The notes: generated from the sequence alone by a model not told the origin. A DNA stretch of 64,000 bases from Roseiarcus sp963779095 (GCA_963779095.1 CAVZWU010000017.1:172000-235999); one strand, 5' to 3'. Counted from the first letter of the stretch, positions 8,166 through 18,791 are shown. Numbers and translations: made by a program.

Positions 8166-10680
8166 ATGAAATCTCCGCCGCCCGCGCCGGTGGACAGGAT
8201 CGAGCGGACTGTCAACCCGGTCGCGCTCGCGGTTTTGCTCGCGTGTCTCGCTGGCGCCCTTCTCGCCCTGTGGCTCGCGCCGAACGCCATGGGCGCGACG
8301 CTCATGACGTGGATGATCGTCTTCCTCGCCGTCTGCGGCGCTTTCGGATTGCTGCTCTACGCCTTCGGGTTGCTGCAATTCCCCACCCGCGCGGCGCGCT
8401 TCGACACCACCAGGGCGATCGCCGACTCGAGTTCGGACGGAATCCTGGTCACCGACCGCGAATTCGCGAATCATCTACGCCAATGACGCCTACCGGGCGC
8501 TTTCGGGCGCGCCCGCCGCGACCGACCTCAAGCCGGTCGAACGCCTGTTCACGGGCTCCCCGGACGTCTCGGAATCGGTCTATCGCCTGTCGCAGGCCGC
8601 CAAATCCGCGGCGCGCGCGAGCGAGGAGCTGCGTCTCTCGCCCCCGCCCAGCGGTCAGGGCGAGGTCGCCTGGTACCGCATTCACGTTCGCCCGCTTCAA
8701 GGCGTCGCCAGGGACGGGCTCATGGTGTGGACGGTCTCGGATGAGACTCGCGACCACGCCCGGCATGAAACCTTCTTCCAGGATCTACAACACGCCATCG
8801 ACTATCTCGATCACGCGCCCGCGGGCTTTTTTTCGGCCGAGCCCGACGGCGGAATCGCGCATATGAACGCCACTTTGGCCGGCTGGCTCCATTATGATCT
8901 CGCCCAGTTCAGCGCGGGCCGGCTCAAGATTGACGACATCGTCGCCGGAGACGGCGGCGCGATGCTCGCCATGATCTCCGGCCCGCCGGGCGAAGTGACG
9001 ACCCAGCAGTTCGACGTCGACTTAAAACCCCGCCAGGGTCGGCTGCTCCCGGCGCGCATCCTGCACAAGGTCGCCTTTTCCGGCGACGGGACGCCTGGCC
9101 CATCGCGTTCGGTGGTGATCAATCGGGCCCCAGGCGAGATCAAGGGCGAAGACCTGCGCGCGGCCGAGGTGCGCTTCGCCCGCATTTTCAATTCGACCCC
9201 GGTGGCGATTGCGGCGGTGGACGCCGCAGGCGCGGTGCTGCGCCCCAACGCCGCTTTCGCGCGCCTCGCGCAGGCTGCGCCGAAGAGCGACGCCAAGGGA
9301 CGGCTGTCGATTTTCGACCTTGTCGCCGAGCGCGATCGCGCAGCGTTGCGCGCAGCGATCGAGGCGGCCGCCCAGGGCAACGGCGAAATCGCGCCGCTCG
9401 ACGTGTCGCTGGAGGGCGCGGATGCCGCGCGTTCAGCGCGGCTCTTCGTTTCCGCCGCCGATCCAGGCGCCGACGAGGGCGCGAGCGCGACCATCTTCGC
9501 GCTCGACACCACCGAACAGCGCACATTGCAGGAGAACCTGGCGCAAAGCCAGAAGATGCAGGCGATCGGCCAGCTCGCCGGCGGCGTCGCGCATGACTTC
9601 AACAACGTCCTGACCGCGATCATCGGCTATTCCGATCTTCTGCTCGCCAACCACCGTCCGACCGATCCGTCCTTCCAGGACATCATGCAGATCAAGCAGA
9701 ACGCCAATCGGGCGGCGGGGCTGGTCAGGCAATTGCTCGCCTTCTCGCGGCGTCAGACGCTGCGTCCCCAGACGCTGCAGCTCAACGACGTCCTGTCGGA
9801 ATTGCAGATGCTGCTTCGCCGGCTGGTCGGCGAGACGATTCTGGTCGATGTCGTGTACGGGCGCGACTTGTGGGAGGTGAAGGCGGACCTCAACCAGTTC
9901 GAGCAGGTGATCGTCAATCTCGTCGTCAACGCGCGCGACGCCATCCAGGACGGGGGCGCAATCACGCTGCGCACGCGCAACTTTGCGGCCGCCGAATGCG
10001 GCGAACTAAAAGAGGTGGAGGTCGTTCCGGCCGATTACGTGCTGGTCGAAGTCCAGGACACGGGTCACGGCATTCCGCCAGAGGTCCGGGCCAAGATCTT
10101 CGAACCGTTCTTCACCACCAAGGACGTCGGCAAAGGCACCGGGCTCGGTCTCTCGATGGTCTACGGCATCATCAAGCAGACGGGCGGATACGTCTTCTGC
10201 GACAGCGAGCCGGGCAAAGGCGCGACGTTTCGCATATTCCTTCCCCGGCGGGTCGGCGATGAGATTGACGAGCCGGTCAAGACGGAGGCCGCGAGACCGG
10301 CTGCGGATCTGACCGGCCGGGGCGCAATCCTCCTGGTCGAGGACGAAGAGGCGGTGCGCGCTTTCGCCGCGCGCGCGCTCGCCTCTCGCGGCTATACCGT
10401 TTTGCAGGCGGAGACCGGGCTGGACGCGTTGCGCGTGGTCGAGGCCGCAAGCGAGCCGATCGACCTCATCGTTTCCGACGTCATCATGCCGGAAATGGAC
10501 GGGCCGACCATGTTGACCGAACTGCGCAAACGCGGATTGACGGCCAAGGTCGTGTTCGTCTCCGGCTACGCCGACGACGCGTTCGCACGCAATCTGCCGG
10601 AGGGCCAGGACTTCGTCTTCCTGCCGAAGCCCTTCTCGCTCAAGCAGCTGATCGAGACCGTCAAGGGCCTGATGAATTGA
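8166..10680 (+). CDS. cckA: CckA cell-cycle hybrid histidine kinase, one frameshift
   Basis: The gene begins with two transmembrane helices (LAVLLACLAGALLALWLAP and the following segment), then PAS domains, and needs a one-base shift near 8460. The rest is uninterrupted: H-box GGVAHDFNNVL, N-box VNARDAI, G boxes DTGHGI and GKGTGLGLSM, and a C-terminal receiver with LLVEDEEAV, the phosphoacceptor in LIVSDVIMPEMDG and the lysine in FLPKPFS. At about 838 residues it matches the long alphaproteobacterial CckA. CckA phosphorylates ChpT, which feeds CtrA and CpdR and so controls replication and division. It is essential in its relatives, so the frameshift is almost surely an assembly error; this makes it a useful marker of sequence quality. 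Confidence 0.93.
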
Positions 10681-10744
10681 CGAGCCCGTCTCGTGAGTCT
10701 AAGCCCCGGGCGCAAGTCGACGGGTTTTGAAGGCGCCCCCACCC

Positions 10745-11590
10745 ATGATGCGTTTTGAAGGCACCGCGACCTATGTGGCGGGCGATGAACTGAAGACCGC
10801 CGTCAACGCCGCGATCGCGCTCGAGCGTCCGCTCCTGGTCAAGGGCGAGCCTGGCACCGGCAAGACGCTGCTCGCGCAGGAGATCGCCGAAGCGCTGGGC
10901 GCTCCTTTCATCGCCTGGCACGTCAAGTCGACCACGCGCGCTCAGCAGGGCCTTTATGAATATGACGCCGTCTCGCGCCTGCGCGATTCGCAGCTCGGCG
11001 ATCCGCGCGTCAGCGAGATCGCCAACTACATCCGCCAGGGCAAGCTGTGGGAGGCCTTCGTTTCGCGCGACCGCCCGGTGCTGCTGATCGACGAGATCGA
11101 CAAGGCGGACATCGAGTTCCCCAACGATCTCCTGCTCGAGCTCGATCAGATGGAGTTTCACGTCTACGAAACCGGCGAGACGGTCAAGGCGCGCGTGCGG
11201 CCCATCGTCATCATCACCTCCAACAACGAGAAGGAGCTGCCCGACGCTTTCCTGCGCCGCTGCTTCTTTCACTACATCCGCTTTCCCGACGCCGAGACGA
11301 TGCGCAGAATCGTCGAAGCGCACTATCCCTCGATCAAGCCGCGGCTGGTCGAGGAGGCGATGCGGTCGTTCTTCGCGCTGCGCGAGACGCCAGGGCTGAA
11401 AAAGAAGCCGACCACTTCGGAGTTGCTCGACTGGCTTAAGCTTCTGCTCAACGAGGACATCTCGCCCGAGGCGCTGCGCGAGCGCGATACCAAGAAACTG
11501 ATCCCTCCCCTGCATGGCGCGCTTCTCAAGAACGAACAGGACGTGCACCTGTTCGAGAAGCTCGCTTTCCTAAGCCGAAGGGAGCGGTGA
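10745..11590 (+). CDS. MoxR-family AAA+ ATPase
   Basis: The start is one of two adjacent ATG codons at 10745/10748. The 281-residue protein has Walker A GEPGTGKT near residue 34, Walker B VLLIDEIDKAD near 110, sensor 1 in IITSNNEKELPDAFLRR, and a helical lid. MoxR ATPases act as chaperones for metal-cofactor insertion or complex assembly, usually together with a VWA-domain protein. No VWA gene follows, but a CoxE-like VWA gene lies at 4124-5300 and the pair may work together despite the separation by cckA, fliO and dksA. The gene follows cckA by 64 bases and converges with a peptidoglycan-binding protein gene. Confidence 0.9.
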   Translation: MMRFEGTATYVAGDELKTAVNAAIALERPLLVKGEPGTGKTLLAQEIAEALGAPFIAWHVKSTTRAQQGLYEYDAVSRLRDSQLGDPRVSEIANYIRQGKLWEAFVSRDRPVLLIDEIDKADIEFPNDLLLELDQMEFHVYETGETVKARVRPIVIITSNNEKELPDAFLRRCFFHYIRFPDAETMRRIVEAHYPSIKPRLVEEAMRSFFALRETPGLKKKPTTSELLDWLKLLLNEDISPEALRERDTKKLIPPLHGALLKNEQDVHLFEKLAFLSRRER

Positions 11591-11612
11591 GGGGGCGCGC
11601 GGACAGTGGACT

Positions 11613-12597
11613 TCAGAATGCGGTCACCTGAAAGCCGACAAAGCCGGTGAAGGTGGTCGAGGCCGTCAGCGAGGTCGGGGCCGATCGAAAGCGTCTCCTT
11701 CTCGCCGAGCGTACCGGTCAGCACGAGGTCGAGTTCGCGGGTGTCGTTTTCAATGATCCGCCATCGCGCCGAAACGCCCAGGCTCTCCGACAGGGAAGGC
11801 TGTACCGGTTTGCCGCTCTTTGCTCCCAGTCCGACGCCCGCTTTGGCGCTCACCCCGAGAAGGTCGAACTGCTTCCAGCGAAAGAGCCGAGGCCAATAGG
11901 ACATGGCCCAGGACAAGTTGGCCGACCCGCTCGCGCCGTCGGAGAGAGGAAGCCCCCAACCGAAATCAAGACCATGAGCGATTCCCGCCGTGGTCATGAT
12001 CACGCCGACCATATCGAGGTTCAGCGTATCGAAAGGCGTGGGCGACGATCCCAGGAGCGGAACGTTGTGCGTGAACCCGCCTTTCAGCTGGAACACGGCG
12101 GACCGTTTTTTGACGTTAGGGGACGCGGGCGACGGTAAAGGGGTAAGAACCGGCGCCGGCAACTGGGAGCTGAAATCGACAAACTTCTGGAGCTGGAGCT
12201 GGTTGTTCCGCTCGACCTGCAAGGGGATCGTCTGGCCGGAGTCCTTGGCCGGCGCGTCCCCGACCTGTTGCGAACCCGCCCCCTGCGTCGCCGCCCGGCT
12301 GACGTTCGCCTGAATGCGGTAAACCGCATAGGGATAGAGGGCGCTCAACGTCTCCGGGCCGGCGATTCCATCGATCGTCAGCCCCTTATAGGTCTGGAAT
12401 GCGCGCACCGCGGCCTGGGTCAGGGCCCCGAACTTTCCGTCGGGGTCGAGCTTCTTCATGCCGGCCGGCATGAGATTGGCCTTCATCAGCTCTGCTCGAA
12501 AAGCGCTCTTGAACCCCGGCTCGTCGTAATACTGATCGATGTCGTTCTGCACTTGTCGGACGTCGTCGCCGACGTCGCCAAATTTAAGCATACGCAT
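11613..12597 (-). CDS. peptidoglycan-binding-domain protein with C-terminal beta-rich (outer-membrane-like) domain, one frameshift
   Basis: The first 90 residues form a peptidoglycan-binding-type domain (LKFGDVGDDVRQVQNDI, then DGKFGALTQAAVRAFQ and IDGIAGPETLSALYP). A linker follows, then a strand-rich region of about 170 residues with aromatic alternation. As printed the frame runs on antisense into the MoxR gene. A shift near 11680 gives TASTTFTGFVGFQVTAF followed by a stop at 11613, which ends the gene 23 bases from MoxR and gives a terminal phenylalanine typical of outer-membrane barrels. I therefore infer a cell-wall-bound or outer-membrane protein. No signal peptide is visible at the N terminus, which is odd for that role and remains unexplained. 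Confidence 0.6.
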
Positions 12598-12995
12598 GGC
12601 GCAAATCCTTTCGACATTATTAAATCCCGGCCGGGGAGCCCAGCGCCGGACAATTCAATTTAAAAAAGCACGCTCATCAAAAAAGACCGCGGTTCGGCCC
12701 GCGGCGACGGGTATGCCGTACGCTATCAACTTTGCCGAAGACTCAGTCATAAAATAATCTTTAGAAACGGGGTCCGTGGACGCCGCTCCGCAGCCGGCGA
12801 CCTGGGTCATCATGATTGCAGGTCTGCCGGCCCTTGGGGCTCTTGGCCTCCGCCGGAGGCGGCGAGCCTTCGCTTTGGCTTCGTGAATCGAATTTCGTTC
12901 TTTCGAGAAAGCATGCCGGGATTCCGTCCCGCACGCGCCTCGACGGGACCCCTCGCCATCCAACTTTGGCCTTGCGCGTCCACTACCATCCGGGG
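12598..12995. other. intergenic region without recognised gene
   Basis: About 400 bases between two divergent genes. It is more AT-rich near 12640-12770 than its surroundings, as expected for promoters of the peptidoglycan-binding gene. A small perfect inverted repeat, GCCTCCG-C-CGGAGGC, lies near 12849; its one-base loop makes it a poor hairpin. I see no RNA gene and no credible small protein here. Confidence 0.4.
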
Positions 12996-14237
12996 ATGGC
13001 GGCGCAATCCGTTCTCATCTCAGGCGCAGGCGTCGCCGGACCGACGCTCGCTTTCTGGCTGAACGCCGCCGGTTTTGAAACCACGATCGTCGAGCGCGCG
13101 CCTGGCTTGCGCGGCGGCGGCTACGTGATCGATTTCTGGGGCCTTGGCTACGACATCGCCGAGCGGATGGGGCTTGCCGACGCGCTCGAGGCGAAGGGCT
13201 ACCACATCCGCGAGTTTCGCGTCGTCGGCGACCGCGGCGACAGGATCGCGGGGTTCGGCGTGACGGGTCTTTATTCGCTTGCGGGTGGCCGCTTCATCAC
13301 CGTTCCTCGCAGCGGGCTTTCCCGCCTCCTGTTCGATAAGGCGGCGCCGCACGCCGAGGTCATCTTCGGCGATCAGATCGCCGCGATCCATGAGGAAGCA
13401 GACGGAACGCATGTCGAGTTCGAGCGCGCGCCCGCGCGACGGTTCGATCTTGTCATCGGCGCGGACGGCCTGCACTCAAAGGTGCGTGACCTCGTCTTCG
13501 GCCCGGAGACTCGCTTCGAGAAAGATCTGGGCTATGCGATCGCGGCCTTCGAGGCTGAAGGCTATCGCCCGCGCGACGACGACGTCTACGTCGTCCACAA
13601 CTTGCCGGGCGCCATGGTCGGACGCGTCGCGCTGAGAGGAGACCGCACGCTCTTCCTACTCATCTTCGCTTCCCAAGGCGGAGCGGCGCCGCAGGACATC
13701 GCCGCGCAGAAGGCCGTGCTGCGGGAGATTTATCGGGACGGCGGGTGGGAGTGTCCACAAATCCTCGACCGGCTCGACGCCGTGTCGGAGCTCTATTTCG
13801 ATCGCGTGAGCCAGATCCGGATGGAGCGCTGGTCGAAGGGCCGCGTCGCCCTGGTCGGCGACGCCGCGTTCTGCGTCTCGCTCGCCGCGGGCCAGGGTTC
13901 GGCGCTGGCGATGACGGCGGCCTATGCGCTGGCGGGCGAGCTTAAGAAGGCCCCCGGCCAGCACGAACAGGCCTTTCGCGCCTACGAGACGCTCCTGCGC
14001 CCCTATATCGCGGTCAAGCAAAGAGGCGCCGAGCGATTTTCGAGCGCCTTCGCGCCGCGCACCGAGTGGGGCCTGAAGGCCCGCAACGTGATCGTGAACG
14101 CGCTGGCCTTGCCAGGAATAGCCCGCTTCGTCATCGGCCGCGGGCTCGTCGACACGCTTGCGCTTCCCGACTATGCTTGGCAGCCCACCATGCGTGATGC
14201 GGCCCCAGATTGTCGCGCGGGCAGTGTCTCAACTTGA
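12996..14237 (+). CDS. FAD-dependent monooxygenase (PHBH fold)
   Basis: The ATG at 12996 gives a protein of 413 residues that opens with the dinucleotide-binding motif SVLISGAGVAGPTLAFWL. The DG motif appears in DLVIGADGLHSKVRD near residue 160, and the FAD motif GD in GRVALVGDAAFCVSLAAGQG near 285. This is the single-component flavin monooxygenase fold of p-hydroxybenzoate hydroxylase and TetX. It would hydroxylate a small or aromatic substrate with NAD(P)H and oxygen; the substrate is not predictable. An open frame extends upstream to 12816 but adds only low-quality sequence. The gene is single and cytoplasmic. Confidence 0.85.
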   Translation: MAAQSVLISGAGVAGPTLAFWLNAAGFETTIVERAPGLRGGGYVIDFWGLGYDIAERMGLADALEAKGYHIREFRVVGDRGDRIAGFGVTGLYSLAGGRFITVPRSGLSRLLFDKAAPHAEVIFGDQIAAIHEEADGTHVEFERAPARRFDLVIGADGLHSKVRDLVFGPETRFEKDLGYAIAAFEAEGYRPRDDDVYVVHNLPGAMVGRVALRGDRTLFLLIFASQGGAAPQDIAAQKAVLREIYRDGGWECPQILDRLDAVSELYFDRVSQIRMERWSKGRVALVGDAAFCVSLAAGQGSALAMTAAYALAGELKKAPGQHEQAFRAYETLLRPYIAVKQRGAERFSSAFAPRTEWGLKARNVIVNALALPGIARFVIGRGLVDTLALPDYAWQPTMRDAAPDCRAGSVST

Positions 14238-14318
14238 GATTTGAGGCGATGGACCAGCGCTCGCCCAGCGCCCCGTCCAGTGATATGCTTGAGCCGGAAA
14301 CATGAGGAACGGACGGCC

Positions 14319-14561
14319 GTGACGCTTGGCCCGGGCATCTTCTATAAGACGCGAAGTTCTCGCGCACGGCCTTATGAACAGTACCGTTTGGACGGCGAGT
14401 CTGTCATTTGTGAGCGCATTACCCCTAATCCGCGTTCGTCCGGCGCTCCGCATGTAAAGCTCCTCCAATCTTGGACCGTCGCGGAGTTCACAGCCGCCAA
14501 CGTGCCGCCGCCTGCCAAGACGTCGTTTCAGGAACTCTTGAGGGAGCGACACCGGTCCTGA
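14319..14561 (+). CDS. possible small hypothetical protein
   Basis: A GTG start at 14319 preceded by GAGGAA gives an 80-residue product beginning VTLGPGIFYKTRSSRARPYE and ending in KTSFQELLRERHRS. It resembles no family I know. The composition is not strongly biased and the ribosome site is reasonable, but the 490-base gap between its neighbours may equally be non-coding. Weak call. Confidence 0.3.
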   Translation: MTLGPGIFYKTRSSRARPYEQYRLDGESVICERITPNPRSSGAPHVKLLQSWTVAEFTAANVPPPAKTSFQELLRERHRS

Positions 14562-14727
14562 GCGAGAAGCGGTCGACGTCATCGGCAGCGCCGTCACGGG
14601 TCATATGAGCGTCGGTGGAAAGGCGCCGCGCGGAGTCTCCGCCCGCGGTAGAAGAGGACGACCGAGACACTACCGTCACGCGGGCCGCAGCTTGCCAATC
14701 CTCGAGCGCTCGCGCAATCTTCGCCCG

Positions 14728-15252
14728 ATGCGCCGATTGTTTCTTATCCGTCATGCCAAGGCTGAGCCGAACGTCGGGCGCGGCGATTACCAGCGCAGGC
14801 TGACCGGGCGCGGGCGTGACGACGCGAAGCGGGTCGCCGCTGCGCTCGCCGCCCGCCGCATTCTCCCGGACCTTCTCATCCATTCCGGCGCCGCGCGCGC
14901 CAAGCAGACGGCGGAGATTTTCGCCGCCGCCTGGCGCGGCAAAGTCGAGCTCAAGGAAGGGCCCTGGCTTTACGACGCCTCCCTCGCCACGCTGTTCGAT
15001 CACGCGCGCACGCTTGGCGACGAGCACAAAGCCGTGGGTCTGGTCGGGCACAATCCCGGCCTTGGCGAACTGGCGACGGCGTTGGCCGGCTCGGGCGCCG
15101 AGCCGGAAGCGCGCCGCCTCGCCGCCAAATATCCGACCGGCGCGGTCGCGGTCCTCGACTTCTCGATCAAGCGATGGGGAGAGGTCGAACGCAATTCGGC
15201 GAGGCTGGCGCTTTACCTGACGCCTGCGGAACTCGAGACGGACGCGAATTAG
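14728..15252 (+). CDS. SixA-like phosphohistidine phosphatase
   Basis: The ATG at 14728 gives 174 residues that begin RRLFLIRHAKAEPN, the RHG-type catalytic motif of histidine phosphatases, with a second active-site histidine in VGLVGHNPGLGELA near residue 105. The short length and the RHAKAE form match SixA-like proteins, which remove phosphate from histidine in phosphotransfer proteins. Upstream in-frame codons to 14605 give low-complexity sequence and are rejected. The stop codon is immediately followed by the left direct repeat of a palindromic element, and the next gene is convergent. Confidence 0.85.
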   Translation: MRRLFLIRHAKAEPNVGRGDYQRRLTGRGRDDAKRVAAALAARRILPDLLIHSGAARAKQTAEIFAAAWRGKVELKEGPWLYDASLATLFDHARTLGDEHKAVGLVGHNPGLGELATALAGSGAEPEARRLAAKYPTGAVAVLDFSIKRWGEVERNSARLALYLTPAELETDAN

Positions 15253-15411
15253 TCTAGTTGGGCTGTGATTGGATGGAACCACCGCCGTCATTGCGAGCGG
15301 AGCGAAGCAATCCAGGGGAACGTAAGGCGCCCGCAAATCCTGGATTGCTTCGTCGCTGCGCTCCTCGCAATGACAATTCCATCCGACCGCAGCGCGCTCT
15401 AGTTGGGCTGT
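15253..15411. repeat. interspersed palindromic element with 14-bp flanking direct repeats
   Basis: A 14-bp direct repeat TCTAGTTGGGCTGT occurs at 15253-15266 and 15398-15411. Between them are nested inverted repeats: an outer 8-bp arm GGATGGAA/TTCCATCC (15271-15278 and 15377-15384) and long inner arms (15288-15316 and 15339-15373) that begin TCATTGCGAG and end CGAAGCAATCCAGG. The inner arms match the palindromic repeat common in Bradyrhizobium-like genomes, whose spurious translation is CHCEERSDEAIQ. It sits between the stops of two convergent genes and the direct repeat duplicates the last codons of the minus-strand gene. Confidence 0.85.
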
Positions 15412-15995
15412 CTCCCGACGCGCTCGCTTGCCAGCGCAGCATGCACCGACAGGAGTTCGCAATGCGTGCGCCGGAAATAGAGGCGCCCATCCTTGTCGAG
15501 AATCGGCAATAATTCCGCGTCCGAACTGGTAGCGCCAATCGCCTCCAGCACAACGGCGATCTTCATCGACATAATCACCGTATCGATGCGCTTCGTGATG
15601 AATAATTCCACGAGGTGGCGCAACATTTTCGTCTGAACGTAGATTTCCAGCCGCGGTGAACGAACATCGGCTTCGTTCCAAATCATCCGGGCTAACCGAT
15701 TGAGGTCCGTAAGGTCAGAACCCTCATCAGGCTGGACGAGCGCTGCGACGTCGACCTCGAAGCTTTGAAAAGTTGTTCCCTGCTCGCCGACAGAGAGCGC
15801 GTTGGCGACAGTCCCAACGCCGTTCAGAACGCAATACTGCAGGGACGATGGCGGCCGGCGGACGTGCGCGTGGCTTGGCGCGATTCGGCTCTGACGAACG
15901 ATCTCGTGGAAGTTCACGTCAATGTCGAGCCAATACAGTCTTGAGCGCGGATCGGGTCCTTCGCCGAGTACGTTGCGGCGAGCCGCGGTCGCCAT
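15399..15995 (-). CDS. hypothetical protein
   Basis: From the ATG at 15995 (GGACC just upstream) the product has 198 residues. It reads like a folded cytoplasmic protein with mixed helices and strands, for example LQYCVLNGVGTVANALSVGE and RIDTVIMSMKIAVVLEAIG, and ends SVHAALASERVGRQPN. I recognise no family or catalytic motif. A TTG start at 16025 is possible. The last 14 bases of the gene are duplicated on the far side of the palindromic element that lies next to it, so the element appears to have inserted exactly at this gene's end without breaking it. Confidence 0.55.
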   Translation of the reverse strand: MATAARRNVLGEGPDPRSRLYWLDIDVNFHEIVRQSRIAPSHAHVRRPPSSLQYCVLNGVGTVANALSVGEQGTTFQSFEVDVAALVQPDEGSDLTDLNRLARMIWNEADVRSPRLEIYVQTKMLRHLVELFITKRIDTVIMSMKIAVVLEAIGATSSDAELLPILDKDGRLYFRRTHCELLSVHAALASERVGRQPN

Positions 15996-16253
15996 GGTCC
16001 GATTGTCAATTCTATCCAACTTCAAGATTGTACCACGTCATCCATAAAGAGTTCCCCGCCATTCTGGTGAGGCCGCCATGCTGGGGGACCCGGAGCATCC
16101 TGTCTTTGCGAAGCGGCGTCTTTTTCCGGCAAAGCTCAGTTGAATTCGTACGCGAGGGCGCGGGGATAAGTCAAGGGCGGGAGCGGCGCCGGGGTGTCCA
16201 AATCGGCGGCCGCCCCCTAAATACGCGTCGCGGGTTGGCATGCGGGTTCTTCT

Positions 16254-17695
16254 TTGCCAGGTTTCAGCGATTTCGTCTTCGAGGCGGAGCTCGTCGCCCG
16301 ATCGATCGGCGACTATTTTTCCGGCGCCGCGCTCCGCCTCGGCGTGACCGGGCTTTCGCGCGCCGGCAAGACGGTCTTCCTCACCGCGCTTATCAACAAT
16401 CTGATCGCGGGCGCGCGCCTGCCTGTGCTCGCCGCCTCCGCGGAAGGGCGGATCATGCGGGTGCGCCTCGAGCCGCAACCGGACGACGCGGTGCCGAATT
16501 CGCCTACGAGGAGCATCTGAAAAGCCTCTCGGGGCCGGATCGGCGTTGGCCCGAGTCGACCCGGCGCATCGCCGAGCTCAGGCTCACGATCGAGTTCGAG
16601 AGCGCTTCCGCCTGGGGCGCCCGGCGCTCGAGCCTGACTGTCGATATCGTCGACTACCCCGGCGAATGGCTGCTCGACCTGCCGCTCCTCGACAAGAGCT
16701 ACGCGACATGGGCGCGCGAAACGCTGGCCGCAAGCGAGACCCCCGCCCGCGCGCCGCTCTCGGAACCATGGCGCGCGGCGCTGGTCGGCCTCGACCCGAA
16801 GGCGCACGCCGACGAGGACGCGGCGCGGCGCATCGCCGAATTGTTCACCGCCTATCTCAAGCGGGCGCGCGACGACGTCTATGCGCTCTCGACCTTGCCG
16901 CCCGGCCGGTTCCTGATGCCGGGCGATCTCGCCGGCTCGCCGGCGCTCACCTTCGCGCCGATTCCGCTCGGCGACGACGCGGCGATCGCTTCCGGCTCGC
17001 TCGCGGCGATGATGGCGCGCCGCTACGAGGCCTATAAGGCGCATGTGGCGAGGCCCTTCTTTCGCGATCATTTCGCGCGGCTCGATCGGCAGATCGTACT
17101 GGTCGACGCGCTCTCGGCGCTCAATTCCGGCCCGGCGGCGGTCAAGGATCTCGAAAATGCGCTGACCGACGTCATGCGCGCCTTCCGCGCCGGACGCTCG
17201 TCTTACCTCGCCTCGATCTTCCGTCCCCGGATCGACAGGATCCTGTTCGCCGCGACCAAGGCCGATCATCTGCATCACAAGAGCCACGACCGGCTGGAGG
17301 CGCTCCTGCGCGCGCTGACGGCGAAGGCGATCGCGCGGGTGGAAGGGGTCGGGGCCGAGATCGACGTGATCGCGCTGGCCGCCATCCGCGCCACCCGCGA
17401 GGCCGAGATCAGGACCGGCGGCGAGACCCTCGACGCCATCATCGGCGCGCCGGAGAAGGGCGAGACGATCGGCGGGCAGACATTCGACGGCGTGGCCGAA
17501 GCGGCCGTCTTTCCTGGGGAATTGCCGGCCGACCCGGAGGCGATCTTTGAGGGCGACGCGATCGCGCTGCCCGAAGCCGACAACGACTGGCGGTTCGTGC
17601 GCTTCCGCCCGCCGCTCACCCAACGCGGCGAGCCCGCGCCGCAGATCCGGCTCGACCGCGCGCTGCAATTCCTAATCGGGGATCGACTGGCGTGA
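16254..17695 (+). CDS. ycjX: YcjX-like P-loop NTPase (DUF463), one frameshift
   Basis: The N terminus PGFSDFVFEAELVARSIGDY followed by the Walker A motif GLSRAGKTVFLTALINN is typical of YcjX. A shift near 16495 joins it to the rest, which contains the Walker B-like VDIVDYPGEWLLDLPLL and ATKADHLHHKSHDRL, the TKxD guanine-type motif. The full product is about 480 residues, as in the family. The only in-frame start is TTG at 16254; upstream codons quickly meet a stop, so either TTG is used or another indel hides an ATG at 16240. YcjX is stress-induced in enterobacteria and is always paired with YcjF; its stop overlaps the GTG start of ycjF here (GTGA). Confidence 0.85.
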
Positions 17696-18736
17696 CGCGC
17701 CCTCCCCGCCCCCGCGCCTTTCGCCTCGACGACCGGCGCATCGCGGTCGACGATGGGCCAGCCCCATACGCGCCGGAAGCGATCATTCAGTCCCAGCACG
17801 AGCCGATCCCGCCCGCCGTTCAGCCCGCGCCGATCGACGATGCGGAGCTCAAGGTCGAGGCGGCGCAGAAATCGGGCCTCATCGCCCGCTCGCGCCTGAC
17901 CCTCGCCGGACTCGTCTGGACGGGTCTCGGCGGCCTCGTCTCGCTGGCGCTGGGCCTGTGGGCGACCAACCTCATCGAAGGGCTCTTCGCCAAGGCCGAA
18001 ATCGCTGGGGGTCATCGCGGTCGCGTTCGGCCTCGTGTTCCTGGTCGGCCTGATTGGCGTCGCGATGCGCGAGATCATCGCGGTCGCGCGGCAGACGCGG
18101 ATCGCGGAGATCCATGTCGATCTGGCGAAGGCGCGCGCGGCCGACGACCGCGTCGCGGCGCGACGCCTCGTCGGCCAGCTTGTCGCGCTCTATCGCAACC
18201 GGCCGGAGACGGCGCGCGCGCGGGCCGAGGTCGAGGACGCGGCGCGCGCGATCATCGACGGGCGCGACCTCATCGACGTCGCCGAGCGCGCGCTGCTGCG
18301 TCCGCTCGACCTTAAGGCGGAAGCCGAGATCGCCGCCGCGGCGAAGCGCGTTTCGCTGGTGACCGCGATCAGTCCGCGCGCAATTCTCGACGTCGTGTTC
18401 GTCGTCGCCCAGATCGTGCGGCTGGTCAGGCGCATCGCCGAAATCTATGGCGGCCGGCCGGGCCTTCTGGGCCTCATCAAGCTCGGGCGCTCGATCGGCG
18501 CCCATATCGCCATCACCGGGGGCATGGCGATCGGCGACAGCGTGCTGCAGCAGCTGGTCGGCCATGGGCTCGCCTCGCGCATCTCGGCGCGAGCGGGCGA
18601 GGGCGTGCTCAACGGCATGCTCACGGCGCGCGTGGGCCTGTCCGCGCTCGCCGTCTGCCGGCCCATGCCCTTTTCGGTCGACAAGGCGCCCGGCGTCTCC
18701 GACGTCGCGCCGTTCCTGTTCAGCAAGGGGGAGTGA
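17692..18736 (+). CDS. ycjF: YcjF-like membrane protein (TIGR01620/DUF697), one frameshift
   Basis: GTG at 17692 overlaps the ycjX stop by four bases, which indicates translational coupling. The N-terminal 60 residues are Pro-rich and disordered, then two transmembrane helices follow (LAGLVWTGLGGLVSLALGL and VIAVAFGLVFLVGLIGVAM). The second helix is reached only after a one-base shift near 18005. The C-terminal half has the DUF697 pattern with SPRAILDVVFVVAQIVRLVRR and GLLGLIKLGRSIGAHIAITG. The product would be about 347 residues, the usual length. YcjF is an inner-membrane partner of YcjX; the molecular role is not established. Confidence 0.85.
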
Positions 18737-18791
18737 AGCCGGCCGCTCACGCCGTTAGGCGCGCACGGCGCAACAACCGGGCGGGCCGTAA

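Noticed and set aside
8166..8486. cckA as a real pseudogene or programmed frameshift
   Set aside because: The gene is essential in relatives, there is no slippery-site arrangement that I can see, and the same type of single-base shift occurs in many unrelated genes of the window.
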